A stretch of DNA of 64,000 nt from Halomonas sp. LBP4 (lineage in GTDB: Bacteria > Pseudomonadota > Gammaproteobacteria > Pseudomonadales > Halomonadaceae). The translations under genes and the position numbers were made by a program. Within the stretch, counting starts at the first letter, position 1. Each line of letters begins with the position of its first letter. The DNA is taken from assembly GCF_003202205.1 (NCBI RefSeq), contig NZ_PDOG01000002.1, positions 475,742-539,741 of the forward strand. Direction: 5' to 3'. This document shows positions 49,683 through 59,563 of the stretch, piece by piece. The notes under the pieces are model-generated. The model was not told where the DNA came from. It made no database searches and worked only from the letters and a program-made list of their open reading frames with translations.

Positions 49683-50127
49683 ATCCGGCACCCTGATCCT
49701 CAATGTGGCGGCGCGCCTGCTGTTGCCGCTGCAACTGCTGTTCTCGCTGTTCCTGCTGCTGCGTGGCCACGACGAGCCGGGGGGGGGCTTCATCGCCGGC
49801 CTGGTGGCGGCAGGCGGCTTCGCGCTCTATCTCTTCGCCTACGGCCGACGCGCCATGCACGCCATGCTCAAGGTGTCGCCCCGCGACCTGGTCGGCATGG
49901 GGCTCCTGCTCGGCGTGGTCTCGACGCTACCGGCCTGGTGGCACGGCGACCCCTTCTTCACCGCCCAGTGGTGGACGATCCCGGTCATCGATTTCAAGGC
50001 ATCGACACCGCTGATCTTCGACATCGGCGTCTATCTGGTGGTCCTGGGGTCGGTGCTGACGGCGATCACGGCGCTGGTCAAGACCGACCACGAGGACGAC
50101 GCCAGGGAGGTCCCATGGAGCCGTTGA
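49675..50127 (+). CDS. mrpB: Mrp antiporter subunit B (operon 2)
   Basis: This 150-residue MnhB protein has four helices and the signature [27 protein letters not shown]. It overlaps mrpA by 8 bases. Confidence 0.92.
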
Positions 50128-50462
50128 TGGCCGTTGCGATCGGCATCCTGTTCGCCGCCGCCATCTACATGATGCTGCGGCGGTCCATCGTCAAGCTGGT
50201 GATCGGGCTGATGCTGCTCTCCAACGCCGCCAACCTGCTGATCTTCTCCACCGCGGGCATGGTCCGCGGGGCGCCGCCGCTGGTTGCCCAGGGGCTGACG
50301 GCACCGGAGGGGGTGGTGGCCGATCCCTTGCCCCAGGCCCTGGTGCTCACCGCCATCGTGATCGCCTTCGGCGTGCTGTCGTTCGCCGTGGTGCTGGTGC
50401 GTCGCGCCTGGGAGATCGTGCGGGCCGATGACCTGGACAGGATGAAGGATACCGACACGTGA
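50115..50462 (+). CDS. mrpC: Mrp antiporter subunit C (operon 2)
   Basis: This 115-residue NuoK-like subunit has [16 protein letters not shown] and [25 protein letters not shown]. The ATG at 50115 has GGGAGG upstream and overlaps mrpB. Confidence 0.92.
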   Translation: MEPLMAVAIGILFAAAIYMMLRRSIVKLVIGLMLLSNAANLLIFSTAGMVRGAPPLVAQGLTAPEGVVADPLPQALVLTAIVIAFGVLSFAVVLVRRAWEIVRADDLDRMKDTDT

Positions 50463-51994
50463 ATCCGCAGATCGCGCTGCCCATCCTGATTCCGCTACTG
50501 GCGGGTGCCGTGTCGCTGGTGTTCTGGCGTTCCCGGGGCATGCAGCGATTCGTGGCCGTGGCCGGGACCGGGGGGCTTCTGGCCACCAGCCTGTGGCTGC
50601 TGGCCACGGTCAGTCGCGACGGCATCCTGGTGATGCAGATGGGCGACTGGCCCGCCCCCTTCGGCATCAGCCTGGTGGCCGACCTGCTGGGCACCATCAT
50701 GGTGGTGCTGACCGGCATCATCGGCTTCGCGGTGGCGCTCTATTCGCTGGCCACCACCGGCCGCGGCCACGAGGCCTACGGCTACTTCCCGCTGATGCAC
50801 CTGCTGCTGGCCGGGGTCGCCGGGGCCTTCCTCACCGGTGATATCTTCAACCTCTATGTCTGGTTCGAGGTGATGCTGGTGGCCTCCTTCGCGCTGCTGA
50901 TACTGGGCAGCGAGAAGGCGCAGATGGAGGGGGCGATCAAGTACGTCACCCTCAACCTGCTGTCGTCGGTGATCTTCCTGGTCGCCGTGGGCCTGCTGTA
51001 CGGCATGGTCGGCACCCTCAACATGGCCGACATCGCCCGTCGCCTGGCCAGCCTGGAAGGCAACGGCATGGTCGACGTGCTGGCGATGATGTTCATGGTC
51101 GCCTTCGGCATCAAGGCGGCGGCCTTCCCGCTGTTCTTCTGGTTGCCGGCCTCCTACCACACGCCGCCGGTGGCGGTCTCGGCACTGTTTGCCGGGCTGC
51201 TCACCAAGGTGGGGGTCTATGCGCTGTACCGGGTGTTCACCCTGATCTTCCATCACAGCCCCGGCTATACCCACGAGATACTGCTGTGGGGCGCGGGACT
51301 GACCATGCTCTCCGGGGTGCTGGGTGCGGCGGCCCAGTTCGAGTTCCGGCGCATCCTGTCGTTCCACATCGTCAGCCAGATCGGCTACATGATCCTGGGC
51401 CTGGCGCTGTTCACGCCCCTGGCGATCATCGGTGGGGTCTTCTACATCATGCACCACATCATCGTGAAGACGAACCTGTTCCTGGTCAGCGGCATCGTCC
51501 ACCGGCTGCGGGGCAGCTACGAGCTCAAGAAGCTCGGCGGCTTCTACCGCACGCATCCCTGGCTGGCGGTCCTGTTCCTGATCCCGGCACTGTCGCTGGC
51601 CGGCATGCCGCCGCTCTCCGGGTTCTTCGCCAAGTTCATCGTGATCCGTGCCGGCATCGAGGCCGAGGCCTACGGGGTCACCTTCATCGCCCTGCTGGTG
51701 GGGCTGCTCACCCTCTATTCGATGATCAAGATCTGGGCCGAGGTGTTCTGGAAGGCCACGCCGCCGGAGGGGGATGTCGACCCCTATCCGGAGGTCAACC
51801 AGCGAGAGCTCTGGCTGATGACGGCCCCGGCGATCGGCCTGGCCCTGTGCACCCTGTTCATCGGCCTCAACGCCGGGCCCATTCATGCCCTGGCCGAGGC
51901 CTCGGCCGCCGAGCTGCTCGATCCGGAGCGCTATATCGAGGCGGTACTTGGATCAGGTGGAGAGCGGGGCATGGGCGGGGGGGGAGCGCCATGA
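50459..51994 (+). CDS. mrpD: Mrp antiporter subunit D (operon 2)
   Basis: This 511-residue NuoN-like subunit starts at a GTG ([14 protein letters not shown]) overlapping mrpC by 4 bases. It has [17 protein letters not shown] and [37 protein letters not shown] motifs with the expected Glu and Lys residues. Confidence 0.94.
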   Translation: MNPQIALPILIPLLAGAVSLVFWRSRGMQRFVAVAGTGGLLATSLWLLATVSRDGILVMQMGDWPAPFGISLVADLLGTIMVVLTGIIGFAVALYSLATTGRGHEAYGYFPLMHLLLAGVAGAFLTGDIFNLYVWFEVMLVASFALLILGSEKAQMEGAIKYVTLNLLSSVIFLVAVGLLYGMVGTLNMADIARRLASLEGNGMVDVLAMMFMVAFGIKAAAFPLFFWLPASYHTPPVAVSALFAGLLTKVGVYALYRVFTLIFHHSPGYTHEILLWGAGLTMLSGVLGAAAQFEFRRILSFHIVSQIGYMILGLALFTPLAIIGGVFYIMHHIIVKTNLFLVSGIVHRLRGSYELKKLGGFYRTHPWLAVLFLIPALSLAGMPPLSGFFAKFIVIRAGIEAEAYGVTFIALLVGLLTLYSMIKIWAEVFWKATPPEGDVDPYPEVNQRELWLMTAPAIGLALCTLFIGLNAGPIHALAEASAAELLDPERYIEAVLGSGGERGMGGGGAP

Positions 51995-52464
51995 TCGGGG
52001 CCGCCTGGAACCTGCTGCTGGGGTTGGCCTGGATCGTGCTCACCGGCGACTTCAGCGGCCGCAACCTGCTGGCCGGTCTGCTGTTCGGCTACCTGGTGCT
52101 GGCACTGATCCAGCCCCAGGTGCCGGCGCTGGCCGGCTATGCACAGCGCCTGCCAAGGCTGATCCGTTTCGTCGGCTTCTTCTTCAAGGAACTGCTGCTG
52201 GCCAACCTCAAGGTGGCCTTCGACATCGTCACGCCGCCCTGGTACATGAAGCCGGGGGTGATCGCCATGCCGCTGAAGGCGAGTACCGAGTTCGAGATCG
52301 CCTTCGTCGCCAACCTGATCTCGCTGACGCCGGGCACCCTGAGCCTGGACGTCTCCGACGACCGCCGCGTGCTCTACATCCATGCCATGTTCCTCGATGA
52401 CGAGGCGGCGCTGCGGCGCGGCCTGGCGGAGCTCGAGCGTCGTGCACTGGAACTGTTCCATTGA
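51991..52464 (+). CDS. mrpE: Mrp antiporter subunit E (operon 2)
   Basis: This 157-residue MnhE protein has [30 protein letters not shown]. Overlaps mrpD by 4 bases (ATGA). Confidence 0.92.
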   Translation: MIGAAWNLLLGLAWIVLTGDFSGRNLLAGLLFGYLVLALIQPQVPALAGYAQRLPRLIRFVGFFFKELLLANLKVAFDIVTPPWYMKPGVIAMPLKASTEFEIAFVANLISLTPGTLSLDVSDDRRVLYIHAMFLDDEAALRRGLAELERRALELFH

Positions 52465-52477
52465 GAGGGGACCCCTC

Positions 52478-52747
52478 ATGTCGATCGTGATCCTGTTGAG
52501 CCTGGTGGTGATGGCGCTGGCGCTCTGCCTGGCCTTCGTGCGCCTGTTCCGCGGCCCCAGCCTGCCGGACCGGGTGGTGGCCCTGGAACTCTTCTCCTCG
52601 ATGATCGTGGGCATCATCGGGGTGGTGGCCATCGCCACCGACGTGCCGAGCCTGCTCGATGTGGCCATCGTCATGGCACTGATGGCCTTCATGGCCACCA
52701 TTGGCTTCGCGCGCTTCCTGGAGCGGGGAGGGCCGCGGGATGATTGA
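52478..52747 (+). CDS. mrpF: Mrp antiporter subunit F (operon 2)
   Basis: This 89-residue MnhF protein has FVRLFRGPSLPDRVVALELFSSM. The ATG at 52478 has GAGAGGGG upstream. Confidence 0.92.
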   Translation: MSIVILLSLVVMALALCLAFVRLFRGPSLPDRVVALELFSSMIVGIIGVVAIATDVPSLLDVAIVMALMAFMATIGFARFLERGGPRDD

Positions 52748-53144
52748 GCTCGTCAAGGAAGCGCTGATCCTGGTAGGGGCCATCTTCATGTTCCTGGCCG
52801 CGCTCGGGGTGGTGCGCCTGCCCGACCTGCTGACGCGCATGCACGCCACCACCAAGGCGGCGACCCTGGGGGCCACCCTGATCATGCTGGCGGTGGCACT
52901 GCACTTCTCCCAGGTGGCGGTGGTCGCCAGGGCCCTGGGGGTCATCCTCTTCATCATGATGACCGCGCCGGTGGCGGCCCACGTGATCGGCCGGGCCGGC
53001 TACTTCGTCGGCGCGAAGCTGTGGAGCGGCACGGTGAAGGACGAGCTGCGACCCAATTACGACCCGCTGACCCACGAGCTGAAAAGCGGGCTCGAGACCG
53101 AAGCCAATGCCAGGCATCAGCCCAGGGAGAACGACCGGCCCTGA
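52740..53144 (+). CDS. mrpG: Mrp antiporter subunit G (operon 2)
   Basis: This 134-residue MnhG protein has LGVVRLPDLLTRMHATTKAATLG and a hydrophilic C-terminal extension. The ATG at 52740 overlaps mrpF by 8 bases. Last gene of operon 2. Confidence 0.92.
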   Translation: MIELVKEALILVGAIFMFLAALGVVRLPDLLTRMHATTKAATLGATLIMLAVALHFSQVAVVARALGVILFIMMTAPVAAHVIGRAGYFVGAKLWSGTVKDELRPNYDPLTHELKSGLETEANARHQPRENDRP

Positions 53145-53273
53145 GCCCTCACGGCGAGCAGGGCACGAAGGCCATCCCCGGGACCCCATGAGGGGGCGCG
53201 ACACCTCTGGTCTGGACGCGGTTTCTGCGCGATGATCGACGCCGGATGATGGTCAAGGAGTGCAGGAGTGACG

Positions 53274-54554
53274 ATGCGCAGGATGCTTTCCACTACCATG
53301 CTGCTGGCGCTGCTCGCCGGCTGCCAGAGCGGCCCGACCACCGAGGCCAGTGCCGCGGGCCGTAACGCCGAAGGTGCCGAGGCGGCGGCCGCGCCGTCCC
53401 CGGCTACCCCCGAGGACGTGGCCGACGTTGCGCCGCCGGCGGATTTTCACGGCTGGCTGACCGGCTTCCGGCGTGAGGCCCGTGCCGAGGGCATCACCGA
53501 GTCGACCCTGGCCCGTGCGCTGGATGGCGTACGCTATCGTCCGCGGGTCCTCGAGCTCGACCGCTCCCAGCCCGAGTTCGTGCGGCCGATCTGGCAGTAT
53601 CTCGACAGCGCCGTCTCCGCCCAACGGGTGACCACGGGGCGGGATCGGCTCTCGGCGCACCTTGGCACGGCCCGCCGCATGGAGCGGCACTACGGTGTCC
53701 CGGCCGAGGTGATCGTGGCGATCTGGGGCATCGAGAGCAACTACGGCGGCAATTTCGGTGACTTCTCGACCCTCGATGCCCTGGCCACGCTGGCCTTCGA
53801 TGGCCGCCGTCGCGACTTCGCCCGCGGCGAGCTGCTGGCGGCCCTGCGCATCCTCGACCAGGGCGACATCACCCCCGAGCGCATGGTCGGCTCCTGGGCC
53901 GGGGCCATGGGCCATACCCAGTTCATTCCCTCGAGCTTCGAGAGCTATGCGGTCGACGGGGACGGCGATGGACGTCGCGATATCTGGGGCAGCATCCCGG
54001 ACGTGATGGCCTCCACCGCCAACTACCTGGCACGGGCCGGCTGGCAGCCGGGCCAGCCCTGGGGGGTGGAGGTGCGCCTGCCGGAGGGGTTTGATCATGC
54101 CCAGACCGAACTCGCCACCCGTCGCTCGAGCCGCGAATGGGCCGACCAGGGGGTGCGCACGGTGAGCGGTGAGCCGCTGCCCGGGTTCGCGGCGGCCTCG
54201 GTGATCGCCCCGGCCGGGGCTCGCGGGCCCGCCTTCCTGGTGGGCCCCAACTATCGGGCCATCCTGCGCTACAACAACGCCACCAGCTATGCGCTGGCGG
54301 TGGGCACCCTGGCCGACGAGATCGCCGGGCGCGACGGCGTGGTGCAGGGCTGGCCCCGGGGCGAGCAGCCGCTGATGCGCAGCCAGGTGCGCAAGATGCA
54401 GGAGGCGCTGAATGCCCGCGGCTTCGAGGTGGGCACCCCGGACGGTGTCATGGGGCCCAACACGCGCCGCGGCCTGAGGGCCTTCCAGCAGTCGATCGAT
54501 GCCACGCCGGACGGCTTCGCCACCGTTCGCCTGCTGGAGCGGCTGACGCGTTGA
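53274..54554 (+). CDS. Lytic murein transglycosylase, MltB type, lipoprotein
   Basis: This 426-residue enzyme cleaves peptidoglycan glycan strands. It has a lipoprotein signal (LLALLAGC), a low-complexity Ala/Glu/Pro linker, an SLT_2 domain with AIWGIESNYGGNFGDFSTLDALATLA (catalytic Glu in GIESNYG), MGHTQFIPSSFE, VDGDGDGRRDIW, and a C-terminal peptidoglycan-binding domain. ATG 53274 is preferred because AGGAG lies 8 bases upstream; GTG 53268 is the alternative. Confidence 0.92.
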   Translation: MRRMLSTTMLLALLAGCQSGPTTEASAAGRNAEGAEAAAAPSPATPEDVADVAPPADFHGWLTGFRREARAEGITESTLARALDGVRYRPRVLELDRSQPEFVRPIWQYLDSAVSAQRVTTGRDRLSAHLGTARRMERHYGVPAEVIVAIWGIESNYGGNFGDFSTLDALATLAFDGRRRDFARGELLAALRILDQGDITPERMVGSWAGAMGHTQFIPSSFESYAVDGDGDGRRDIWGSIPDVMASTANYLARAGWQPGQPWGVEVRLPEGFDHAQTELATRRSSREWADQGVRTVSGEPLPGFAAASVIAPAGARGPAFLVGPNYRAILRYNNATSYALAVGTLADEIAGRDGVVQGWPRGEQPLMRSQVRKMQEALNARGFEVGTPDGVMGPNTRRGLRAFQQSIDATPDGFATVRLLERLTR

Positions 54555-54600
54555 AGGGAAACCCCGCGGCCGGGTGGAGCGGACAGCGCTGGCGAGGGGC

Positions 54601-55185
54601 TCAGTTGGTCATGTCGTCGAGGGCCTCGCTGATCGCGTCCCCGGCGCGCTCCGCGCCTTCCCGGGTGCGCTCCCAGGCGCGCCCGGCGCGGTCGCCGACG
54701 CGTTCCGCCCCCTCACGGGTACGCTGCCAGGCACTCTCGGCACCCTCCTGGGTGCGTTCCCAGGCCGCACGCGAACGCTCCCGGGCCTGCTGCTGCCAGT
54801 CGTGGTCGTAATGGGGCAGGGCCGCGAACTCCTCCTCGCTGGCCTCGACCACCACCCGGTGAGTGATGGCACCGTCCTCGTCGACCCGGGTATCCAGCCG
54901 GTAGAGGGCGTTGGTGATCACGATTTCCTGGCCGCCGAGCCCCAGGGTGTCCCCGCTCTCCACGACCAGGGCATGGACTGCCATGTCGTCACCGAGCAGG
55001 ATATCATCGACCTCGCCGACCGGGGTGTCGGGGTCGGATGCCAGGTGCACATCGGCGTCGAGAATCATGCGGGCCGAGTAGAGCCCCTGGGGGTCCGACT
55101 GGGCCTGGGCACTGATGACCAGGCCAGTGGCGATCAGGCCCAGGGCGCCGGGCAGTATCGTCCTTGTGATGCGTCCAGTGATCAT
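54601..55185 (-). CDS. Secreted PRC-barrel protein with 11-residue repeats
   Basis: The 194-residue protein starts with a signal peptide (ITRTILPGALGLIATGLVISAQAQ) followed by a PRC-barrel-like domain (VGEVDDILLGDDMAVHALVVESGDTLGLGGQEIVI). Its C-terminal tail carries imperfect 11-residue units of type AWERTREGAER, predicted to be amphipathic helix. The ATG at 55183-55185 has AGGAGGAG upstream. Such LEA-like tails suggest a desiccation or salt-stress or envelope role, but this is inference. Convergent with the transglycosylase gene and divergent from the zinc-protease-family gene. Confidence 0.75.
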   Translation of the reverse strand: MITGRITRTILPGALGLIATGLVISAQAQSDPQGLYSARMILDADVHLASDPDTPVGEVDDILLGDDMAVHALVVESGDTLGLGGQEIVITNALYRLDTRVDEDGAITHRVVVEASEEEFAALPHYDHDWQQQARERSRAAWERTQEGAESAWQRTREGAERVGDRAGRAWERTREGAERAGDAISEALDDMTN

Positions 55186-55380
55186 GGGCTCTCCTCCTGT
55201 TGATGGCTCCATGGGGCCAGCCGGTGCCTCGGCGGCGCGTCCGGCAAGCCGTGTTCACAGCATTTGCGAGTCGCGCCGGGGCGTCAAGTAGGGAACCCCC
55301 GGCGCCCGGTGTGGTCCATCTGCACGTTTTTTTGCCCATTTTCGGTCCATCGCCTGTCCAGCATGAAGAGGAGTTCGCCA

Positions 55381-55971
55381 ATGAGAGCCGCCCTGTCATC
55401 CCCGCCCGCGATTCGCCGGTCGCGGACCATGCTCGGCCTGTGGGCCGGTCTGCTGCTGGCCATCGGGATGTCCCAGGCCCCTGCCGACGAGAACCCCGCC
55501 GACGAGAAGGTATTCGGCTGGGTGGAGAAGGCCACCCTGGAGCCCTGGGGAGTGGAGGTGAAGGCCAAGCTCGACAGCGGCGCCCTGACCTCTTCGCTCG
55601 ATGCCCGCGAGGTCGAGCGCTTCGAGCGCGAGGGCGAGGAGTGGGTGCGCTTCCGGCTGGAGCTGGAGGACGAGGTGACCGGTGAACTTTTCACCCATGA
55701 GATGGAGCTGCCGGTCTATCGCAGCATCCGCCTGCGCGGCGCCGGCGGCACCGACCGGCGTCCGGTGGTGCTGATGAAGGTGTGCATGGGCGACACCGTC
55801 TACGAGGAGCAGTTCAGCCTGCGCGATCGCGAGGAGATGCACTATCCGCTGCTGCTGGGCCGGCGCACCATCGGCCACCTGGGGTTTCTGGACGTCCGCG
55901 AGACCTTCCTGAGCGACCCGCAGTGTGACGAGGACTCACGGCTGGTCGCCCATGAGCCGGACCAGGACTGA
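55381..55971 (+). CDS. Retropepsin-like protein of the ATP-dependent zinc protease family (COG4067)
   Basis: The 196-residue protein has an N-terminal hydrophobic segment (MLGLWAGLLLAIGMSQAPA) suggesting export or anchoring. A PF05618-like domain follows with VFGWVEKATLEPWGVEVKAKLDSGALTSSLDA (aspartic-type DSGA motif), SIRLRGAGGTDRRPVVLMKVCMG and LLLGRRTIGHLGFLDV. The family name is historical; protease activity is unproven. GAGGAG precedes the ATG. Confidence 0.82.
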   Translation: MRAALSSPPAIRRSRTMLGLWAGLLLAIGMSQAPADENPADEKVFGWVEKATLEPWGVEVKAKLDSGALTSSLDAREVERFEREGEEWVRFRLELEDEVTGELFTHEMELPVYRSIRLRGAGGTDRRPVVLMKVCMGDTVYEEQFSLRDREEMHYPLLLGRRTIGHLGFLDVRETFLSDPQCDEDSRLVAHEPDQD

Positions 55972-55979
55972 CCCCCTGC

Positions 55980-56693
55980 TCAGAACAGCCGGGCGAGCAG
56001 GGCAGTCACCGCAGTCTCTACGCGCAAGATGCGCGGGCCCAGGTGGATGCCCTCGCAGCCGGCGGCGAGCAGTCGTTCCACTTCCCAGGGGATAAAGCCC
56101 CCTTCCGGCCCCACCAGCAGCAGAGTGGGCCCGGTGAGCCCGCGCGGACAGGCCCGGGGCATGCCGGGGTGGGCCAGCAGGCCGCGGTGCTCCTTCAGCA
56201 GCCCCGGCAGCCTGTCCTCGACGAAGGGGCGGAAGCCCTTCGCCAGTGTCACCTCCGGCATCATCGTGTCTCGCGCCTGCTCCAGGCCCAGCACCAGGTG
56301 GGCCTGGATCTTCTCCGCAGCCAGCTCCGGCGATTGCCAGTAGCTCTTTTCAACGCGGCGGCTGTGCAGCAGGGTGATATGCTTCACGCCCATTGCCGTG
56401 ACGTGCTCGAGGCTGCGCGCCAGCATCCGTGGGCGCGGCAGCGCCAGCACCAGGTGCACCGGTAGCGCCGGTGGCGGGCGCTGGTCGAGGGCATCGATGG
56501 CGAAGCGTGCCTCGTGCCCGTCGAGGGCCAGGAGTTCGCCGCGACCGATGCCGCCACCCGCGACACCCAGGGTGAGGCGGTCGCCGGGACGGGCGCGGTG
56601 CACCGCGTGCAGATGGGCCAGGCGGCGCGGGTCGCGGACCCGGGCGAGGCGTTCGCCCTCGAGGTCGGCGGGCGAGAGCAGGATCAGGTTCAT
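55980..56693 (-). CDS. rsmE: 16S rRNA uracil-N3-methyltransferase RsmE
   Basis: RsmE methylates U1498 of 16S rRNA. The 237-residue SPOUT enzyme has HLHAVHRARPGDRLTL near the N-terminus, KSYWQSPELAAEKIQ, and the SAM knot LLLVGPEGGFIPWEVERLLAAG...LGPRILRVETAVTALL. It ends 8 bases after the stop of the convergent zinc-protease-family gene and is divergent from phaR. Confidence 0.94.
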   Translation of the reverse strand: MNLILLSPADLEGERLARVRDPRRLAHLHAVHRARPGDRLTLGVAGGGIGRGELLALDGHEARFAIDALDQRPPPALPVHLVLALPRPRMLARSLEHVTAMGVKHITLLHSRRVEKSYWQSPELAAEKIQAHLVLGLEQARDTMMPEVTLAKGFRPFVEDRLPGLLKEHRGLLAHPGMPRACPRGLTGPTLLLVGPEGGFIPWEVERLLAAGCEGIHLGPRILRVETAVTALLARLF

Positions 56694-56781
56694 GGGGCCT
56701 CGTTTCCCTTGCATGGGCGGTGTCGCGGTGCACAATACCAGTATGGGGGCAAGACCCCACCTCACGACAAGGAGCAGCGCC

Positions 56782-57246
56782 GTGCGCGTGATACGCAAGT
56801 ATGCCAACCGCAGACTCTATGATACCGAACAGAGTCGCTACGTGACCCTCGAGGATCTGCGGGGCCTGATCCTCGACGAGGTCCCCTTCCGGGTCGAGGA
56901 CGCCAAGTCCGGCGAGGACCTGACCCGGACCATCCTGCTGTCGATCATCATCGAGCAGGAGCAGGCCGATGGCGAGTCGGAAGTCTTCTCCAACGACCTG
57001 CTCGAGCAGCTGATCCGTGTCTACGCCATGTCCCAGCCACTGCCGCTGGCTCGCTACCTGGAGCAGGGCACGCGGCTGATGCTGGAACAGCAGAAGCATG
57101 TGCAGGACCAGTGGCAGCAGGCCATGCGCCACTCGCCCATGGAACTGATGCGCGAGCTGGCCGAGGAGAACATGCGGTTCTGGCAGCAGACCATCAGCCA
57201 GGCCGGCGACAAGGACGACGACAAGGACGACGACGAGCCGAAGTGA
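56782..57246 (+). CDS. phaR: Polyhydroxyalkanoate synthesis regulator PhaR
   Basis: This 154-residue repressor controls PHA granule (phasin) expression in PHA-making bacteria. It has the DNA-binding PHB/PHA_acc N-domain (RVIRKYANRRLYDTEQSRYVTLEDL) and the regulatory helices, with an acidic repeat tail (GDKDDDKDDDE). The start is GTG 56782 with AAGGAG upstream. No PHA synthase or phasin gene is in the window, but the regulator implies PHA metabolism, typical for Halomonas. Confidence 0.92.
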   Translation: MRVIRKYANRRLYDTEQSRYVTLEDLRGLILDEVPFRVEDAKSGEDLTRTILLSIIIEQEQADGESEVFSNDLLEQLIRVYAMSQPLPLARYLEQGTRLMLEQQKHVQDQWQQAMRHSPMELMRELAEENMRFWQQTISQAGDKDDDKDDDEPK

Positions 57247-57326
57247 CGCCGGGTGGCTCGGGAGGGCGGCGCCGGCGACTTTCTGACATAATGCCGCGAC
57301 GTTTCGAGATGCCAAAGGTTGAACGG

Positions 57327-58622
57327 ATGAAGGTTCTGATCATCGGCGGCGGTGGCCGCGAACATGCCCTGGCCTGGAAGGTCGCCCAGTCGCCCCGGGT
57401 GGAAGCTGTCTTCGTTGCGCCCGGCAACGCCGGCACCGCCCGCGAGCCGGGCCTGGAGAACGTCGACATCGGTGTCGCCGACCTGGCGGGCCTGGTGACC
57501 TTCGCCCGGGAGCAGGACATCGCGCTGACCATCGTCGGCCCCGAGGCACCGCTGGTCGAGGGCGTCGTCGACCGGTTCCGCGAAGCGGGGCTGACGATCT
57601 TCGGCCCGACCCGGGCCGCCGCCCAGCTCGAGGGCTCCAAGTCCTTCACCAAGGATTTCCTGGCGCGGCACGCCATTCCCACCGCCGACTACCGGACCTT
57701 CACCGAGGTGGAGCCGGCCCTCGAGTATCTGGCCGAGAAGGGGGCGCCCATCGTCATCAAGGCCGACGGCCTTGCCGCCGGCAAGGGCGTGATCGTGGCC
57801 ATGACCTCGCAGGAGGCCGAGGCGGCGATCCGCGACATGCTCGAGGCCAACGCCTTCGGTGATGCCGGCGCCCGGGTGGTGATCGAGGAGTTCCTTGCGG
57901 GCGAGGAGGCCAGCTTCATCGTCATGGTCGATGGCGAGACGGTGCTGCCCATGGCCACCAGCCAGGATCACAAGCGGGTCGGTGAAGACGATACCGGCCC
58001 CAACACCGGCGGCATGGGGGCTTACTCGCCGGCGCCGGTGGTTACCGACGAGGTGCATGCGCGGATCATGGAGCGGGTCATCCTGCCCACGGTGCGCGGG
58101 ATGGCCGAGGAGGGCCACCCCTACACCGGTTTCCTCTATGCCGGCCTGATGATCGACCCCCAGGGCAATCCCCGGGTGATCGAGTACAACTGCCGCTTCG
58201 GCGACCCGGAGACCCAGCCGATCATGCTGCGGTTGCAGTCCGACCTGGCGGCACTCTGCCTGGCCGGTGCCCGAGGCGAGCTCGAAGGGCTCGCCTGTGA
58301 CTGGGATTCGCGTGCCGCGGTGGGCGTGGTGCTGGCCGCCGGCGGCTATCCCGGCAGCTATCGCAAGGATGACGTGATCGCCGGGCTCGAGGCCGCCGAG
58401 GCTACCGGCTGCAAGGTCTTCCATGCCGGGACCCGGCAGAACGCCCAGGGCGAGGTCGTCACCGCCGGAGGCCGGGTGCTCTGTGTCACGGCCCTCGGCG
58501 AGGGGGTCTCGGCGGCGCGTGACCTGGCCTACCGGGGCGTGGAGGCGATCACCTGGGAGGGTGCCTTCTGCCGTCGCGATATCGCCTTTCGCGCCATCGC
58601 ACGCGAGCGCCAGGCCGGCTGA
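57327..58622 (+). CDS. purD: Phosphoribosylamine-glycine ligase PurD
   Basis: PurD catalyses the second step of purine synthesis. The 431-residue ATP-grasp enzyme starts MKVLIIGGGGREHALAWK and has GPEAPLVEGVVDRFREAG, VIKADGLAAGKGV and QDHKRVGEDDTGPNTGGMGAYSPAP (substrate and ATP binding). Length matches E. coli PurD (429). CATAAT at 57287-57292 is a possible -10. Confidence 0.96.
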   Translation: MKVLIIGGGGREHALAWKVAQSPRVEAVFVAPGNAGTAREPGLENVDIGVADLAGLVTFAREQDIALTIVGPEAPLVEGVVDRFREAGLTIFGPTRAAAQLEGSKSFTKDFLARHAIPTADYRTFTEVEPALEYLAEKGAPIVIKADGLAAGKGVIVAMTSQEAEAAIRDMLEANAFGDAGARVVIEEFLAGEEASFIVMVDGETVLPMATSQDHKRVGEDDTGPNTGGMGAYSPAPVVTDEVHARIMERVILPTVRGMAEEGHPYTGFLYAGLMIDPQGNPRVIEYNCRFGDPETQPIMLRLQSDLAALCLAGARGELEGLACDWDSRAAVGVVLAAGGYPGSYRKDDVIAGLEAAEATGCKVFHAGTRQNAQGEVVTAGGRVLCVTALGEGVSAARDLAYRGVEAITWEGAFCRRDIAFRAIARERQAG

Positions 58623-58665
58623 TTGCCCGGTCCCGAACCGAACAACAAGACGAGGGAGCGAGCCG

Positions 58666-59538
58666 ATGTCCCGCGAGTATCCGATCATCGCCGTGACCGG
58701 CTCCTCCGGGGCCGGGACCACCACGGTCAAGCGCACCTTCGAGCGCATGTTCGCCCGGGAGGACGTGCACGCCGCCTTCGTCGACGGCGACGCTTTCCAT
58801 CGCTACAACCGGGAGGAGCTGGCGCGCATCTTCCGTGACGAGCCCGAGCGCAAGGGCGAGCTCTCCCACTTCGCCGTGGAAGCCAACCTGCTCGATCGTC
58901 TCGAGGCGCTGTTTCAGGAGTATGGCGAGTTCGGCAGCGGCACCTTCCGCCATTATATCCACGCCGAAGACAAGCAGATGATCGAGGCCGGCTATCGGGT
59001 GGGGACCTTCACCGAGTGGCAGTCGCTGCCCTGCGGCACCGACCTGCTGTTCTACGAGGGGCTGCACGGCGGCCTGGTCACCGCCGAGCACGACATCGCC
59101 CGTCACGTCGACCTGCTGGTGGGCGTGGCGCCGACCATGAACCTGGAGTGGATCCAGAAGATCGACCGTGACATCAAGCTGCGTGGCTACTCCCAGGAGG
59201 CGGTGATCGATACTATCCTGGGGCGCATGGACGACTATGTGCGCTACATCCAGCCGCAGTTCTCGCGCACCCATATCAATTTCCAGCGGGTGCCCACGGT
59301 GGATACCTCCAACCCCTTCGAGGTGCAGGACATCCCCTCCGATGCCGAGTCCTTCGTGGTGATCCGCTTCCGCGACCCCTCCACGGTCGATTTCCCCTAC
59401 CTGCTGGCGATGGTTCAGGATGCCTTCATGAGCCGTCCGCATACCCTGGTGGTGCCGGGATCGCGGCTGTCGCTGGCCATGGAGCTGATCCTGGCGCCGC
59501 TGGTGCGCCACCTGCTGGCCCAGCGGCGCTTCCGCTGA
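58666..59538 (+). CDS. Phosphoribulokinase (orphan, PrkB-like)
   Basis: This 290-residue phosphoribulokinase of the bacterial PrkB type has the P-loop AVTGSSGAGTTTVKRTFERM (about 9-28), VDGDAFHR, and EYGEFGSGTFRHYIHAEDKQM. In autotrophs it makes ribulose bisphosphate for RuBisCO, but no RuBisCO genes are visible and this form is common in heterotrophs, where its role is not settled. It starts 43 bases after purD and ends 25 bases before the LacI-type gene. Confidence 0.9.
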   Translation: MSREYPIIAVTGSSGAGTTTVKRTFERMFAREDVHAAFVDGDAFHRYNREELARIFRDEPERKGELSHFAVEANLLDRLEALFQEYGEFGSGTFRHYIHAEDKQMIEAGYRVGTFTEWQSLPCGTDLLFYEGLHGGLVTAEHDIARHVDLLVGVAPTMNLEWIQKIDRDIKLRGYSQEAVIDTILGRMDDYVRYIQPQFSRTHINFQRVPTVDTSNPFEVQDIPSDAESFVVIRFRDPSTVDFPYLLAMVQDAFMSRPHTLVVPGSRLSLAMELILAPLVRHLLAQRRFR

Positions 59539-59563
59539 ACTGGCTTGGCATCTCGGGAGAGAC

